From positions 1-19,969 of the forward strand of contig CABUPE010000038.1 of the NCBI GenBank assembly GCA_902493515.1: a stretch of 19,969 bases of DNA, given 5' to 3'. Positions 7,903 to 14,580 of this stretch are shown in pieces. Source of the stretch: an uncultured Collinsella sp. (GTDB taxonomy: Bacteria > Actinomycetota > Coriobacteriia > Coriobacteriales > Coriobacteriaceae). Every line of letters starts with the position of its first letter. Position 1 is the first letter of the stretch. The position numbers were made by a program, and so were the translations under genes. Below the pieces are notes generated by a model. The model was not told the DNA's origin. It saw only the letters and a list, made by a program, of their open reading frames with translations, and did not search any database.

Positions 7903-8442
7903 TTAGTTGAAGAGGGGTTTTATGGCTGAGAGGTAGTCTTTGGCTACGTCCTCTTTTGGGGCTTGGAAGTTGTGCCAGGCCCACCATTGGACCATTCCTA
8001 CGAAGCTTGAGGCTATGTGGTGTAGTAGGAAGCTTCGGTCCATGGTGGCGGCGGGGCCGTTTGGGTCGGTAGGGACGGTTTCGGCTGCGCGCGACATGAT
8101 GGTCTTGCGGAGGCAGTCGGCGAAGACGCGTGAGCCGGCGCCGGCTACGAGGGCTCGAACGCCCTGGCGGCGCTCCCAGAGGTTGTTGAGGATATGCTCG
8201 ACCTGTACGAGCGGGTCATCGAGGGGCGTACCGTCATCGTCGAGGGCATGGGTGCAGATGTCGCGCACGAGCTCAGCGAGCAGGTCATCTTTGCTCTTGA
8301 AGAGGCCGTAGAACGTGGCCCGACCCACATGGGCGCGAGCAATGATGTCGCCGACGGTGATCTTGCCGTAGTCCTCCTCGCGAAGGAGCTCGGAAAACGC
8401 CGCAACGATGGCGGCACGGCTTTTTGCCTTGCGGGCATCCAT
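7903..8442 (-). CDS. TetR/AcrR-family transcriptional regulator
   Basis: This 179-residue DNA-binding protein has an N-terminal TetR helix-turn-helix (ITVGDIIARAHVGRATFYGLFKSKDDLL, about residues 28-55). Its all-helical C-terminal part contains a tryptophan-rich segment (MVQWWAWHNF) that may form the ligand pocket. ATG 8442 begins 2 nt after the larC1 stop and has no visible Shine-Dalgarno sequence of its own, so its translation is probably coupled to larC1. As last gene of larB-larC1-tetR it probably regulates the lar genes. The inverted repeat upstream of larB is the obvious candidate operator. L. plantarum uses a Crp/Fnr-type LarR instead. The ligand is unknown. Confidence 0.9.
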   Translation of the reverse strand: MDARKAKSRAAIVAAFSELLREEDYGKITVGDIIARAHVGRATFYGLFKSKDDLLAELVRDICTHALDDDGTPLDDPLVQVEHILNNLWERRQGVRALVAGAGSRVFADCLRKTIMSRAAETVPTDPNGPAATMDRSFLLHHIASSFVGMVQWWAWHNFQAPKEDVAKDYLSAIKPLFN

Positions 8443-8444
8443 GG

Positions 8445-9356
8445 TTATGCGTCCGCGTCAACGAGCAGGCAGCGGAGCGTACCGGAGCAACCCTCGTAGG
8501 GGCGCTTACCGGCGCCGTAGCCGACGGCCTCGATGCGGTAGCGGGCCGGCAGGTGCTCGGACGTGCGCAGCGCGGCGACGATGGCGGCGCCCGTGGGCGT
8601 CACGAGCTCGCCGGCGACCGGTGCAGGCGTGAGGGCGATATTGCCCGCCTGACACAGGTTGACGACAGCGGGGACGGGAATGGGCATGAGGCCGTGGGCG
8701 CAGCGGATGGTGCCGTGGCCCTCGGAGAGCGACTCGACTACGATGTCCTCAATACCCAGGTCGTCGAGGCAGATGGCGACAGAGCAGACGTCGACGATGG
8801 AGTCGACGGCGCCCACCTCGTGGAACATGACGGTGTCGGGCGTTTTGCCGTGAGCCTTTGCCTCGGCAGCGGCGAGTGCGGAAAAAATGGCGAGGGCGCG
8901 ACGCTTGGCGCCATCGCTTAGCTGTGAACCGTCGATGATGGCGGTGACGTCCGCCAAAGAGCGGTGGTGATGGTGGTGGGCGTGATGATGGCCCTCGTGG
9001 CCATGGCCGTGGGCCTCATGCTCATGCGTGTGCTCGTGTTCGTGCTCGTCATGGTCATGATGATGGTGTTCGTGCTCATGTGCGTGCTCGGCAGCTGCTT
9101 CGTTGCCGTAGAGCCAGGCCATGTCGTGGTCGTGGTTCTCGAGCCCCTCTGCCAACTGAACGTCAAAGTCGCAGGCGTCGATGCCATGCTTGTTTACGCG
9201 CGTTACAGCGATCGAAAAGCCGTCGACCGGCAGCGTGGCGAGCTGTTCGCGCAGGTGCTCCTCGCTGGCGCCCAGGTCGAGCAGGGCCGCGACGGTCATA
9301 TCGCCGCTGATGCCCGAAGTGCCGTCGATGATAAGCGTGTGCTGATGGTTGGACAT
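8445..9356 (-). CDS. larC: Nickel-pincer cofactor nickel-insertion protein, LarC1 part only
   Basis: LarC inserts nickel into the pyridinium bis-thiocarboxylic acid mononucleotide in a CTP-dependent reaction. The 303-residue protein starts with the family signature IDGTSGISGDMTVAALLDLG. Between about residues 74 and 135 it has a very histidine-rich tract (about 26 His). It then has the conserved FHEVGAVDSIVDV and PTGAAIVAAL segments. It ends at GYGAGKRPYEG...LRCLLVDADA, where the LarC1 part of the family ends. Complete LarC proteins continue with a LarC2 domain that binds Mn-CTP; here a stop and then tetR follow. AAGGAGC precedes ATG 9356 and overlaps the larB stop, suggesting coupling. LarC2 may be encoded elsewhere. 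Confidence 0.88.
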   Translation of the reverse strand: MSNHQHTLIIDGTSGISGDMTVAALLDLGASEEHLREQLATLPVDGFSIAVTRVNKHGIDACDFDVQLAEGLENHDHDMAWLYGNEAAAEHAHEHEHHHHDHDEHEHEHTHEHEAHGHGHEGHHHAHHHHHRSLADVTAIIDGSQLSDGAKRRALAIFSALAAAEAKAHGKTPDTVMFHEVGAVDSIVDVCSVAICLDDLGIEDIVVESLSEGHGTIRCAHGLMPIPVPAVVNLCQAGNIALTPAPVAGELVTPTGAAIVAALRTSEHLPARYRIEAVGYGAGKRPYEGCSGTLRCLLVDADA

Positions 9357-9366
9357 GGAATGCTCC

Positions 9367-10149
9367 TTAACGGGCGCAGGATGTGCCGGCGCTCAGATGA
9401 TTGATAAGACTTGCCTGGTAGGCGGCACCAAAGCCGTTATCGATATTGACGACCGATACGCCGCTGGCGCAGGAGTTGAGCATGGCGAGCAGCGCGGCTA
9501 CGCCTCCAAAATTTGCGCCGTAGCCCACGCTGGTGGGAACGGCGATGACCGGACAGCTCACCAGACCGCCGATAACGCTCGCCAGGGCGCCCTCCATGCC
9601 GGCGATGGCGATGACCACCTGCGCCTGGGCAAGTTCCTCGGCATGCGCGAGCAGGCGGTGCAGGCCTGCGACACCTACGTCGTAGAGGCGGTCGACCTCG
9701 TTGCCATAGAATTCGGCCGTCAACGCGGCTTCCTCGGCGACGGGCAGGTCGCTCGTACCGGCGCAGGCGACAACGATGCGTCCGTTGCCGGTAGGGGAGG
9801 GCTTGCCGCCCACGAGGGCGAGCTGTGCGTCTGGGACATATCCCAGGTCGATGCCGTTGCCGAGGAGCTTCGAGGCGCGGGCTGCCTTTTCGGCGTCCAG
9901 GCGCGTGACCAGGATGCGCACCTGGCCGGCATTGAGTAATGCTTTGATAATGGCGGCAATCTGCTCGGCGGTTTTACCGGCGCCGTAGACAACCTCGCCG
10001 GCTCCCTGGCGCACCCCGCGCGAAAGATCGAGCTGCGCAAAACCCAGATCGGCGGTTGGCGCCGTCTGGAGGCGCGTGAGGGCGACTGCCGGGGTGACTA
10101 CTCCGTCGGCAACATCGCTCAGCAATTGCTCAAGATCTCGCTTATCCAT
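9367..10149 (-). CDS. larB: Nickel-pincer cofactor biosynthesis protein LarB
   Basis: LarB carboxylates the pyridinium ring of nicotinic acid adenine dinucleotide and hydrolyses it, the first step of nickel-pincer nucleotide synthesis. The 260-residue protein has the LarB N-terminal domain and a PurE (NCAIR mutase)-like C-terminal domain. The latter shows VACAGTSDLPVAEEA, the glycine-rich AIAGMEGALASVIGGL, and PTSVGYGANFGGVAALLAMLNSCASG. The cysteine there (about residue 227) corresponds to the one in L. plantarum LarB that binds the substrate. ATG 10149 is preferred, because AAGGGA lies 6-7 nt upstream. An in-frame GTG at 10182 would add 11 unlikely residues and would place the start upstream of the predicted transcription start. 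It is the first gene of larB-larC1-tetR. Confidence 0.93.
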   Translation of the reverse strand: MDKRDLEQLLSDVADGVVTPAVALTRLQTAPTADLGFAQLDLSRGVRQGAGEVVYGAGKTAEQIAAIIKALLNAGQVRILVTRLDAEKAARASKLLGNGIDLGYVPDAQLALVGGKPSPTGNGRIVVACAGTSDLPVAEEAALTAEFYGNEVDRLYDVGVAGLHRLLAHAEELAQAQVVIAIAGMEGALASVIGGLVSCPVIAVPTSVGYGANFGGVAALLAMLNSCASGVSVVNIDNGFGAAYQASLINHLSAGTSCAR

Positions 10150-10172
10150 ATATGTTCCCTTCGACGGCGCAA

Positions 10173-10178
10173 AGTCTA
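10173..10178 (-). promoter_or_regulatory. Candidate extended -10 of the larB promoter
   Basis: Read on the - strand this is TGC-TAGACT, an extended -10, about 24 nt upstream of the larB ATG. At 17-nt spacing the -35 would be TTCGGA, inside the inverted repeat at 10194-10227. A second possible -10 (TATAGT, - strand) lies at 10226-10231. The choice is not settled. Confidence 0.35.
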
Positions 10179-10193
10179 GCACTCAAAGGGTAT

Positions 10194-10227
10194 GTTTCCG
10201 AACACTAAGACAAAATTGTTCGGAAAC
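10194..10227. promoter_or_regulatory. Operator-like inverted repeat upstream of larB
   Basis: GTTTCCGAACA (10194-10204) and TGTTCGGAAAC (10217-10227) are perfect inverted 11-nt arms separated by 12 nt. The right end of the - strand promoter region overlaps it. No T-run follows on the - strand, so it is not a terminator of serB. It is a good candidate site for the TetR protein encoded two genes downstream. Confidence 0.55.
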
Positions 10228-10263
10228 TATAGGACAGACTGATTCTCTTGTTAGAAGGATCGA

Positions 10264-10899
10264 CTAGTCGCGCAGGATGATGTCCATGGCGAGCATCAGG
10301 TTGCGCTCATCGATGGCAAACGGGGCGGCTTCGCGCGTCTTGGGCTTGGCGCAAAACGCGATGCCCGTGCCCGCGGCCTGAATCATGGGGATGTCGTTGG
10401 CGCCGTCACCGATCGCGACGGTGTGGGCCATGTCGACACCGCACTCAACCGCCCAATCCAGCAGCTGGATGAGCTTGGACTCCTTGGTCACAATGTCTGC
10501 CGCCAGCTTGCCGGTGAGCTTGCCGTCCACGACTTCCAGACGGTTGGCCAGGCAAAAATCGATGCCCGCGGCGGCCACGATCTTGTCGGCGACCTCGTGG
10601 AAGCCGCCGCTCACCACGCCGACCTTCCAGCCCTTGCTGTGCGCCGAGCGCACAAGCTCCAGCGCGCCGGGAGTAAACGTCACGCGCTCAAAGGTGCGCT
10701 CGAACACGCTCTCATCCAAGCCGGCAAGCAGCCCCACGCGCTCCTCGAGCGCCTGCTTAAAGTCAAGCTCGCCGCGCATGGCGCGTTCGGTGATCTGTGC
10801 TACCTGCTCGCCCACGCCGGCTTCCTCGCCCAACAGGTCGATGACTTCCTGGTTGATGAGCGTGGAGTCGATATCCATAACAATGAGGCGTGCAGTCAT
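10264..10899 (-). CDS. serB: Phosphoserine phosphatase
   Basis: This 211-residue HAD-superfamily enzyme makes the last step of serine synthesis, phosphoserine to serine. The nucleophile motif DIDST is at residues 9-13, with D9 as the nucleophile and D11 as the acid/base. The second motif is VVSGG and the third GDGANDIPM, as in the SerB family. The chosen ATG 10899 has GGAAAGG about 6 nt upstream and starts MTARLIVMDIDST. A longer frame from 10944 adds residues that do not look conserved. No ACT domain is present. It is divergent from aspS. A role in hydrolysing other small phosphomonoesters cannot be excluded from sequence alone. Confidence 0.93.
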   Translation of the reverse strand: MTARLIVMDIDSTLINQEVIDLLGEEAGVGEQVAQITERAMRGELDFKQALEERVGLLAGLDESVFERTFERVTFTPGALELVRSAHSKGWKVGVVSGGFHEVADKIVAAAGIDFCLANRLEVVDGKLTGKLAADIVTKESKLIQLLDWAVECGVDMAHTVAIGDGANDIPMIQAAGTGIAFCAKPKTREAAPFAIDERNLMLAMDIILRD

Positions 10900-11044
10900 G
10901 ACGGGCCTTTCCAAGTGCTGTTTTATTGGGGCATATTGTCGCACGTGACGAGCGCGGGCAGGTGCCGCGGTGCGTCAATTGTTTCGTCTCCGTCAAGTCT
11001 TTGGGCAGGAGCTACTTTTCCGCGGCACATCGACACAGGTGCGA

Positions 11045-11050
11045 TAAGAT
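11045..11050 (+). promoter_or_regulatory. Candidate -10 box for aspS
   Basis: TAAGAT, one mismatch from TATAAT, lies about 106 nt before the aspS ATG. No strong -35 is seen. If it is used, the mRNA has a leader of about 100 nt that includes the hairpin at 11093-11134. The 256-nt serB-aspS gap holds no gene. Confidence 0.3.
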
Positions 11051-11092
11051 AGAACGCCATGTCTGGCTGCGCGGTTTACGCAGGCTGGGCAA

Positions 11093-11134
11093 ATCTGTAC
11101 GACGCCGCCCGGAACGACACGGGGCGGCACAGAT
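11093..11134 (+). other. Structured leader hairpin before aspS
   Basis: ATCTGT (11093-11098) pairs with ACAGAT (11129-11134), and inside it GCCGCCC (11104-11110) pairs with GGGCGGC (11122-11128). There is a 5-nt bulge on the left side and an 11-nt loop. It ends 6 nt before the strong Shine-Dalgarno AAAGGAGG at 11139-11146. A smaller hairpin (CTGCG...CGCAG) lies near 11067. No terminator T-run follows, so any control would be translational or affect mRNA stability. Confidence 0.45.
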
Positions 11135-11155
11135 CCATAAAGGAGGATCACTGGT

Positions 11156-12943
11156 ATGAGCCAGACCCGTCCCATCGACGAGCATTCCATGCACACCCGT
11201 ACCTGCGGCGAGCTTCGCCGCGAGAACGTGGGCGAAGAGGTCACCCTCACCGGTTGGGTGAGCCGTCGCCGCGACCACGGCGGCCTTATCTTCTGCGATC
11301 TTCGCGACCGCGAGGGCATCACGCAGCTCACCTTCGACCCCGAGCACTCCGACGGCGACGCCTTTAAGATCGCCGAGACCATGCGTCCCGAGTGGCCCAT
11401 CAAGATCCACGGCGTCGTGCGCTCCCGTGGCGAGGAGACCACCAACACCAAGCTCGCGACCGGCGAGATCGAGGTCCTGACCGACCACGCCGAGGTTCTC
11501 AACACGTCCGTCACCCCGCCGTTCCAGATCGAGGACGGCATCGAGACCAGCGAGGACACCCGCCTGCGCTATCGCTATCTGGACCTCCGCCGTCCCGAGA
11601 TGATGGCCAACCTCAAGCTGCGCTCCGACTTTACCTTTGCCATTCGCGAGGCACTGCACAACCGTGAGTTCATGGAGGTCGAGACGCCCTCCCTGTTCAA
11701 GTCCACGCCCGAGGGCGCCCGCGACTTCATCGTTCCCAGCCGCATCCAGCCGGGCAACTTCTACGCCCTGCCGCAGTCCCCGCAGCTTCTGAAGCAGCTG
11801 CTCATGGTCGGTGGCGTCGAGCGCTACTACCAGGTTGCCAAGTGCTTCCGCGACGAGGACCTGCGTGCCGACCGTCAGCCCGAGTTCACCCAGGTCGATA
11901 TCGAGATGTCCTTCGTGGACCAGAACGATGTCATGAGCGCGCTCGAAGAGGTTCTTGCCGATGCCTTCGGTCGCATGGGCGTCGAGATGCCCACGCCGCT
12001 GCGTCGCATGGACTACTGGGAGGCCATGGACACCTATGGCTCCGACAAGCCCGATACCCGCTATGGCATGCACCTGGTCGACCTGACCGACATCTTTGCC
12101 AACTCCAAGTTCAAGGTCTTTGCGACCGCCGCAAATGAGGAGGGCTCTGTCGTCAAGGCCATCAACGCTAAGGGCGCCGGTGCCTGGGCACGTGCCAAGA
12201 TCGATAAGCTCGCCGGCGTGGCCTCCACGTTTGGCGCCAAGGGCCTGGCATGGATCGCCTTCCGCGAGGACGGCTCCATCAACAGCCCCATCGTCAAGTT
12301 CTTCTCGGACGAGGAGATGGCCGCTCTGCGCGAGCGCATGGACGTCGAGCCCGGCGACCTTGTGATGTTCGCCGCCGGCCCGCGCCTGCTCTCTGATGAG
12401 ATCCTGGGCGGTATGCGTTCGCACATGGCCAATGCGCTTGAGATCAAGCGCGAGGGTCACGACTTCCTGTGGGTCGTCAACTTCCCGCTGTTCCATTGGG
12501 ACGAGGATCGCAAGGCCTATGCTGCCGAGCACCAGCCCTTTACCCTGCCGACCGAGACCGACATCGCCAAGATCGAGGCCGATCCCCTGGCAGCCGGTTC
12601 GTGCACCTACGACTTTGTCATGGACGGCTTTGAGGCCGGCGGTGGCGGTATGCGTATCCACAACGCCGAGATGCAGATGTCCATGCTCAAGCTCCTGGGC
12701 TTTACCGAGGAGCGCGCCGAGTCTCAGTTCGGCTTCCTCATGGAGGCCCTCAAGTTTGGTGCGCCCCCGATGGGCGGTTTCGCTCTGGGGCTGGACCGCG
12801 TGTGCATGCTGCTTACCGGTTCCGACTCCATCCGCGACGTCATGGCGTTCCCCAAGACGGCCAGCGGCTCTGACCTTATGTCGGGCGCCCCGAGTGCCGT
12901 TAGCGGTGCCCAGCTCAAGGACGTCAGCCTGCGCCTGATGTAG
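11156..12943 (+). CDS. aspS: Aspartyl-tRNA synthetase, bacterial type
   Basis: This enzyme charges tRNA-Asp, and in non-discriminating forms also tRNA-Asn. The 595-residue class IIb protein has an N-terminal OB-fold anticodon domain (GWVSRRRDHGGLIFCDLRD). Motif 2 is FRDEDLRADRQPEFTQVDIEMSF. A bacterial GAD insertion domain follows, then motif 3, GGFALGLDRVCMLL. Residue H41 in RRDHGG is the position where a histidine is associated with relaxed tRNA specificity in studied bacterial enzymes. The second position I know of is Glu here, so this is only a hint that tRNA-Asn is also charged and repaired by GatCAB. ATG 11156 has AGGAGG 9 nt upstream. A strong terminator follows the stop. Confidence 0.97.
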   Translation: MSQTRPIDEHSMHTRTCGELRRENVGEEVTLTGWVSRRRDHGGLIFCDLRDREGITQLTFDPEHSDGDAFKIAETMRPEWPIKIHGVVRSRGEETTNTKLATGEIEVLTDHAEVLNTSVTPPFQIEDGIETSEDTRLRYRYLDLRRPEMMANLKLRSDFTFAIREALHNREFMEVETPSLFKSTPEGARDFIVPSRIQPGNFYALPQSPQLLKQLLMVGGVERYYQVAKCFRDEDLRADRQPEFTQVDIEMSFVDQNDVMSALEEVLADAFGRMGVEMPTPLRRMDYWEAMDTYGSDKPDTRYGMHLVDLTDIFANSKFKVFATAANEEGSVVKAINAKGAGAWARAKIDKLAGVASTFGAKGLAWIAFREDGSINSPIVKFFSDEEMAALRERMDVEPGDLVMFAAGPRLLSDEILGGMRSHMANALEIKREGHDFLWVVNFPLFHWDEDRKAYAAEHQPFTLPTETDIAKIEADPLAAGSCTYDFVMDGFEAGGGGMRIHNAEMQMSMLKLLGFTEERAESQFGFLMEALKFGAPPMGGFALGLDRVCMLLTGSDSIRDVMAFPKTASGSDLMSGAPSAVSGAQLKDVSLRLM

Positions 12944-12966
12944 GCGAGCGGCTACATATTGCCCGT

Positions 12967-13001
12967 AACGAGGGAAGGACGCGTGCCTTCCCTCGTTTTT
13001 T
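12967..13001 (+). terminator. Intrinsic terminator of aspS
   Basis: AACGAGGGAAGG (12967-12978) pairs perfectly with CCTTCCCTCGTT (12986-12997) around a 7-nt loop and runs into TTTTTT. It begins 23 nt after the aspS stop. This is the clearest terminator in the window together with the one at 19713. Confidence 0.95.
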
Positions 13002-13037
13002 ATGCGCCGAGGTTGAGAGGGCTTGGGATGACCGGGC

Positions 13038-13054
13038 GTCGCGGAAAGCGCGAC
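13038..13054. repeat. Short GC-rich hairpin between aspS and lacI
   Basis: GTCGCG-GAAAG-CGCGAC forms a 6-bp stem, with two more G-C pairs outside a bulged C. No T-run follows. It is the second of four hairpins in the convergent aspS-lacI gap. Confidence 0.4.
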
Positions 13055-13073
13055 CCAGAATTCGGCAAAATAA

Positions 13074-13119
13074 TGGGGCACAGTTTCCGGTTGAGCTGTC
13101 TAACGGAAACTGTGCCCCA
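13074..13119. repeat. 46-nt hairpin A, likely terminator of the lacI gene
   Basis: GGGGCACAGTTTCCG pairs perfectly with CGGAAACTGTGCCCC around a loop containing CTGTCT. On the - strand it is followed by TTATTTTG, so it can act as terminator for the LacI gene ending at 13187. It is paralogous to hairpin B at 13136-13181. Confidence 0.7.
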
Positions 13120-13135
13120 GAACGAGCGCTCAAAA

Positions 13136-13181
13136 CGGGACAGGCTTTCCGCAACAACTGTCTGGCGAAAAGCCTGCCCCA
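13136..13181. repeat. 46-nt hairpin B, paralogue of hairpin A
   Basis: The arms GGGACAGGCTTTCCGC and GCGAAAAGCCTGCCCC pair with two mismatches. The loop shares CTGTCT with hairpin A at the same offset, and both elements are exactly 46 nt. Stem positions that differ from A change on both sides (CACAG/CTGTG against CAGGC/GCCTG). It starts 16 nt after hairpin A and ends 5 nt before the lacI stop. Confidence 0.7.
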
Positions 13182-13186
13182 GTTTC

Positions 13187-14203
13187 TTATAGCGAGTCTC
13201 TCTGGATCAGCTGCATGTGCATCACGGAGGTGGTTGGCTCGGCACCCTTAATCATGTCGAGCGCAATGTTGGCGGCCATGTGGCCTTCTTCGCGCAGGGG
13301 CTGGCGGACGGTCGTGAGCGCGGGGACGCAGCGCGTCGCAATCTCGTGATCGTCGAAGCCGACGACAGAAACGTCCGCCGGAACGGATAGGCCTGCCTCG
13401 TTGAGTGCGGTGATGACGCCAGCCGCGATACGGTCCGATCCGCAGAGCACGCCATCGAAAGCAATCTCGCGCGCGAGAATCTGGTGCATGGCCTGATAGC
13501 CGTCTCCGTTGTTCCAGCCGGTATAGATAACGTTTGCGTCTGGGAGGTCTTCGCCCAAGACGGCACGGTAGCCGCGCAGGCGGTCGACAACAGCGGGGTT
13601 GTCTTGCGGTCCCAACACGGCGACGATATCTTTGCGTCCGCGTTCCTTCATGGCGAGTGCCGCAAAGTGTCCGCCCTCTTCGTCGTCTGAATAGACCGTC
13701 GAAAACACATCGCGATAGGGGTGGCCCTCGAGCTGGCCGCACAACACGGTGGGTACGCCCAGCTCGCGCAGTACCTCGAGCAGCTCGCTGCCCTTGTAGG
13801 GGGAGACGTCGATCACGGCGTCGAACGAGCGGCGCTCAAAGTGCTCGCGTGCGCGGTTGCGCTCATGCGTAGAAGACGCCTGCAAGATAACGGGCAGATA
13901 GGACGACTCCGACAGTTCCTCGGTAATGCCGCTCAAAAACTCGCTATAGGTGGGGTCGCTGAAGAGTTCACTCAGGGGCTCGGTCACGAGTACGGCGATG
14001 ATTTCCGTGCGCCCGACAGCGAGCGCTCGGCCACGAGCGTTGGGGACAAAATTGACTTCCTTGGCCGCCGCGCGGACGCGCTTTTTGGTTTCCTCGCTAA
14101 TGCGGGGCGAATCGTTGAGAGCGCGCGATGCCGTGGAGCGCGACACGCCGGCAGCTGCGGCAACCTCGGCAAGCGTAGGTGCGGTGCGAACTGGTTGGGT
14201 CAT
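13187..14203 (-). CDS. LacI-family repressor (EbgR-like)
   Basis: This 338-residue regulator has an N-terminal LacI helix-turn-helix (TLAEVAAAAGVSRSTASRALNDSPRISEETKKRV, about residues 10-43). The hinge helix (PNARGRALAVGRT) and a periplasmic-binding-protein-like effector domain follow. ATG 14203 has AGGAG 6 nt upstream. It is divergent from the beta-galactosidase gene, whose promoter carries three identical CAACCGGTTG cores, the type of palindrome LacI proteins bind. It most likely represses that operon and responds to a galactoside or a product of the hydrolase. The position relative to the enzyme genes matches ebgR of E. coli. The actual inducer cannot be read from sequence. Confidence 0.93.
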   Translation of the reverse strand: MTQPVRTAPTLAEVAAAAGVSRSTASRALNDSPRISEETKKRVRAAAKEVNFVPNARGRALAVGRTEIIAVLVTEPLSELFSDPTYSEFLSGITEELSESSYLPVILQASSTHERNRAREHFERRSFDAVIDVSPYKGSELLEVLRELGVPTVLCGQLEGHPYRDVFSTVYSDDEEGGHFAALAMKERGRKDIVAVLGPQDNPAVVDRLRGYRAVLGEDLPDANVIYTGWNNGDGYQAMHQILAREIAFDGVLCGSDRIAAGVITALNEAGLSVPADVSVVGFDDHEIATRCVPALTTVRQPLREEGHMAANIALDMIKGAEPTTSVMHMQLIQRDSL

Positions 14204-14447
14204 GGCGTCTCCTGGAAAATGCGGTCGATGTTGTCGCTGATACGGGCTGGTGCGGATACAGCTTACTATAGTGCGCCTGAACAGCGTTCATGATATCCGG
14301 TGACCGGTGTCGTTTTGCAACCAAGCCGCAATCGAATACGTCTCGTATGGGTGAGATATCAGCGGGCGTGGGGGTTGCCTACGAGCTTAAGAACGATGTC
14401 TTGCGCTGAGTTTCGATACTCAGGGTGACATAAGTGTCGCGGTTGTA
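14204..14447. other. lacI side of the divergent intergenic region
   Basis: No gene is seen. A - strand TATAGT at about 14265-14270 could be the -10 for lacI, but its -35 is weak. CCGGT-G-ACCGG (14295-14305) is a small palindrome that resembles half of the operator core. Nothing else could be assigned. Confidence 0.3.
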
Positions 14448-14457
14448 CAACCGGTTG
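14448..14457. promoter_or_regulatory. LacI-type operator O1
   Basis: The palindromic core CAACCGGTTG lies in the context TA-CAACCGGTTG-CAC, upstream of the promoter. It is 45 nt (centre to centre) from O2, close to a whole number of helical turns, so looping between sites is plausible. Confidence 0.85.
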
Positions 14458-14492
14458 CACCGTTAATCCGACAAAATCGACCGTTCGGCGGA

Positions 14493-14502
14493 CAACCGGT
14501 TG
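14493..14502. promoter_or_regulatory. LacI-type operator O2 overlapping the -35
   Basis: The same core CAACCGGTTG occurs here, with identical flanks GGA and CAC as O3. Its last three bases are the first three of the -35 hexamer TTGCAC, so repressor binding would block RNA polymerase. Confidence 0.88.
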
Positions 14503-14529
14503 CACAGATTTTTGTACCGCCCGTAAGAT
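14500..14529 (+). promoter_or_regulatory. Promoter of the beta-galactosidase operon
   Basis: TTGCAC (14500-14505) and TAAGAT (14524-14529) are separated by 18 nt. They score 4/6 and 5/6 against the sigma-70 consensus. The predicted start lies inside or just before O3. The ATG of the hydrolase gene is about 45 nt downstream. Confidence 0.7.
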
Positions 14530-14534
14530 AAGGA

Positions 14535-14544
14535 CAACCGGTTG
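14535..14544. promoter_or_regulatory. LacI-type operator O3 at the transcription start
   Basis: A third exact copy of CAACCGGTTG lies 42 nt centre to centre from O2. It starts 6 nt after the -10 and so covers the expected +1. Confidence 0.88.
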
Positions 14545-14580
14545 CACAAAGAAGCACTACGATGACGAAGGAGCATCACC

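Noticed and set aside
7903..8445. LarC2 reached by programmed frameshift from larC1, as in L. plantarum
   Set aside because: The DNA after the larC1 stop encodes a complete TetR protein with a normal helix-turn-helix. The other - strand frames there are short and show no LarC2-like sequence.
11104..11136. T-box riboswitch before aspS, because GGGGCGGCAC loosely resembles the T-box sequence
   Set aside because: The UGGN core, specifier loop and terminator/antiterminator pair are missing, and the leader is too short.
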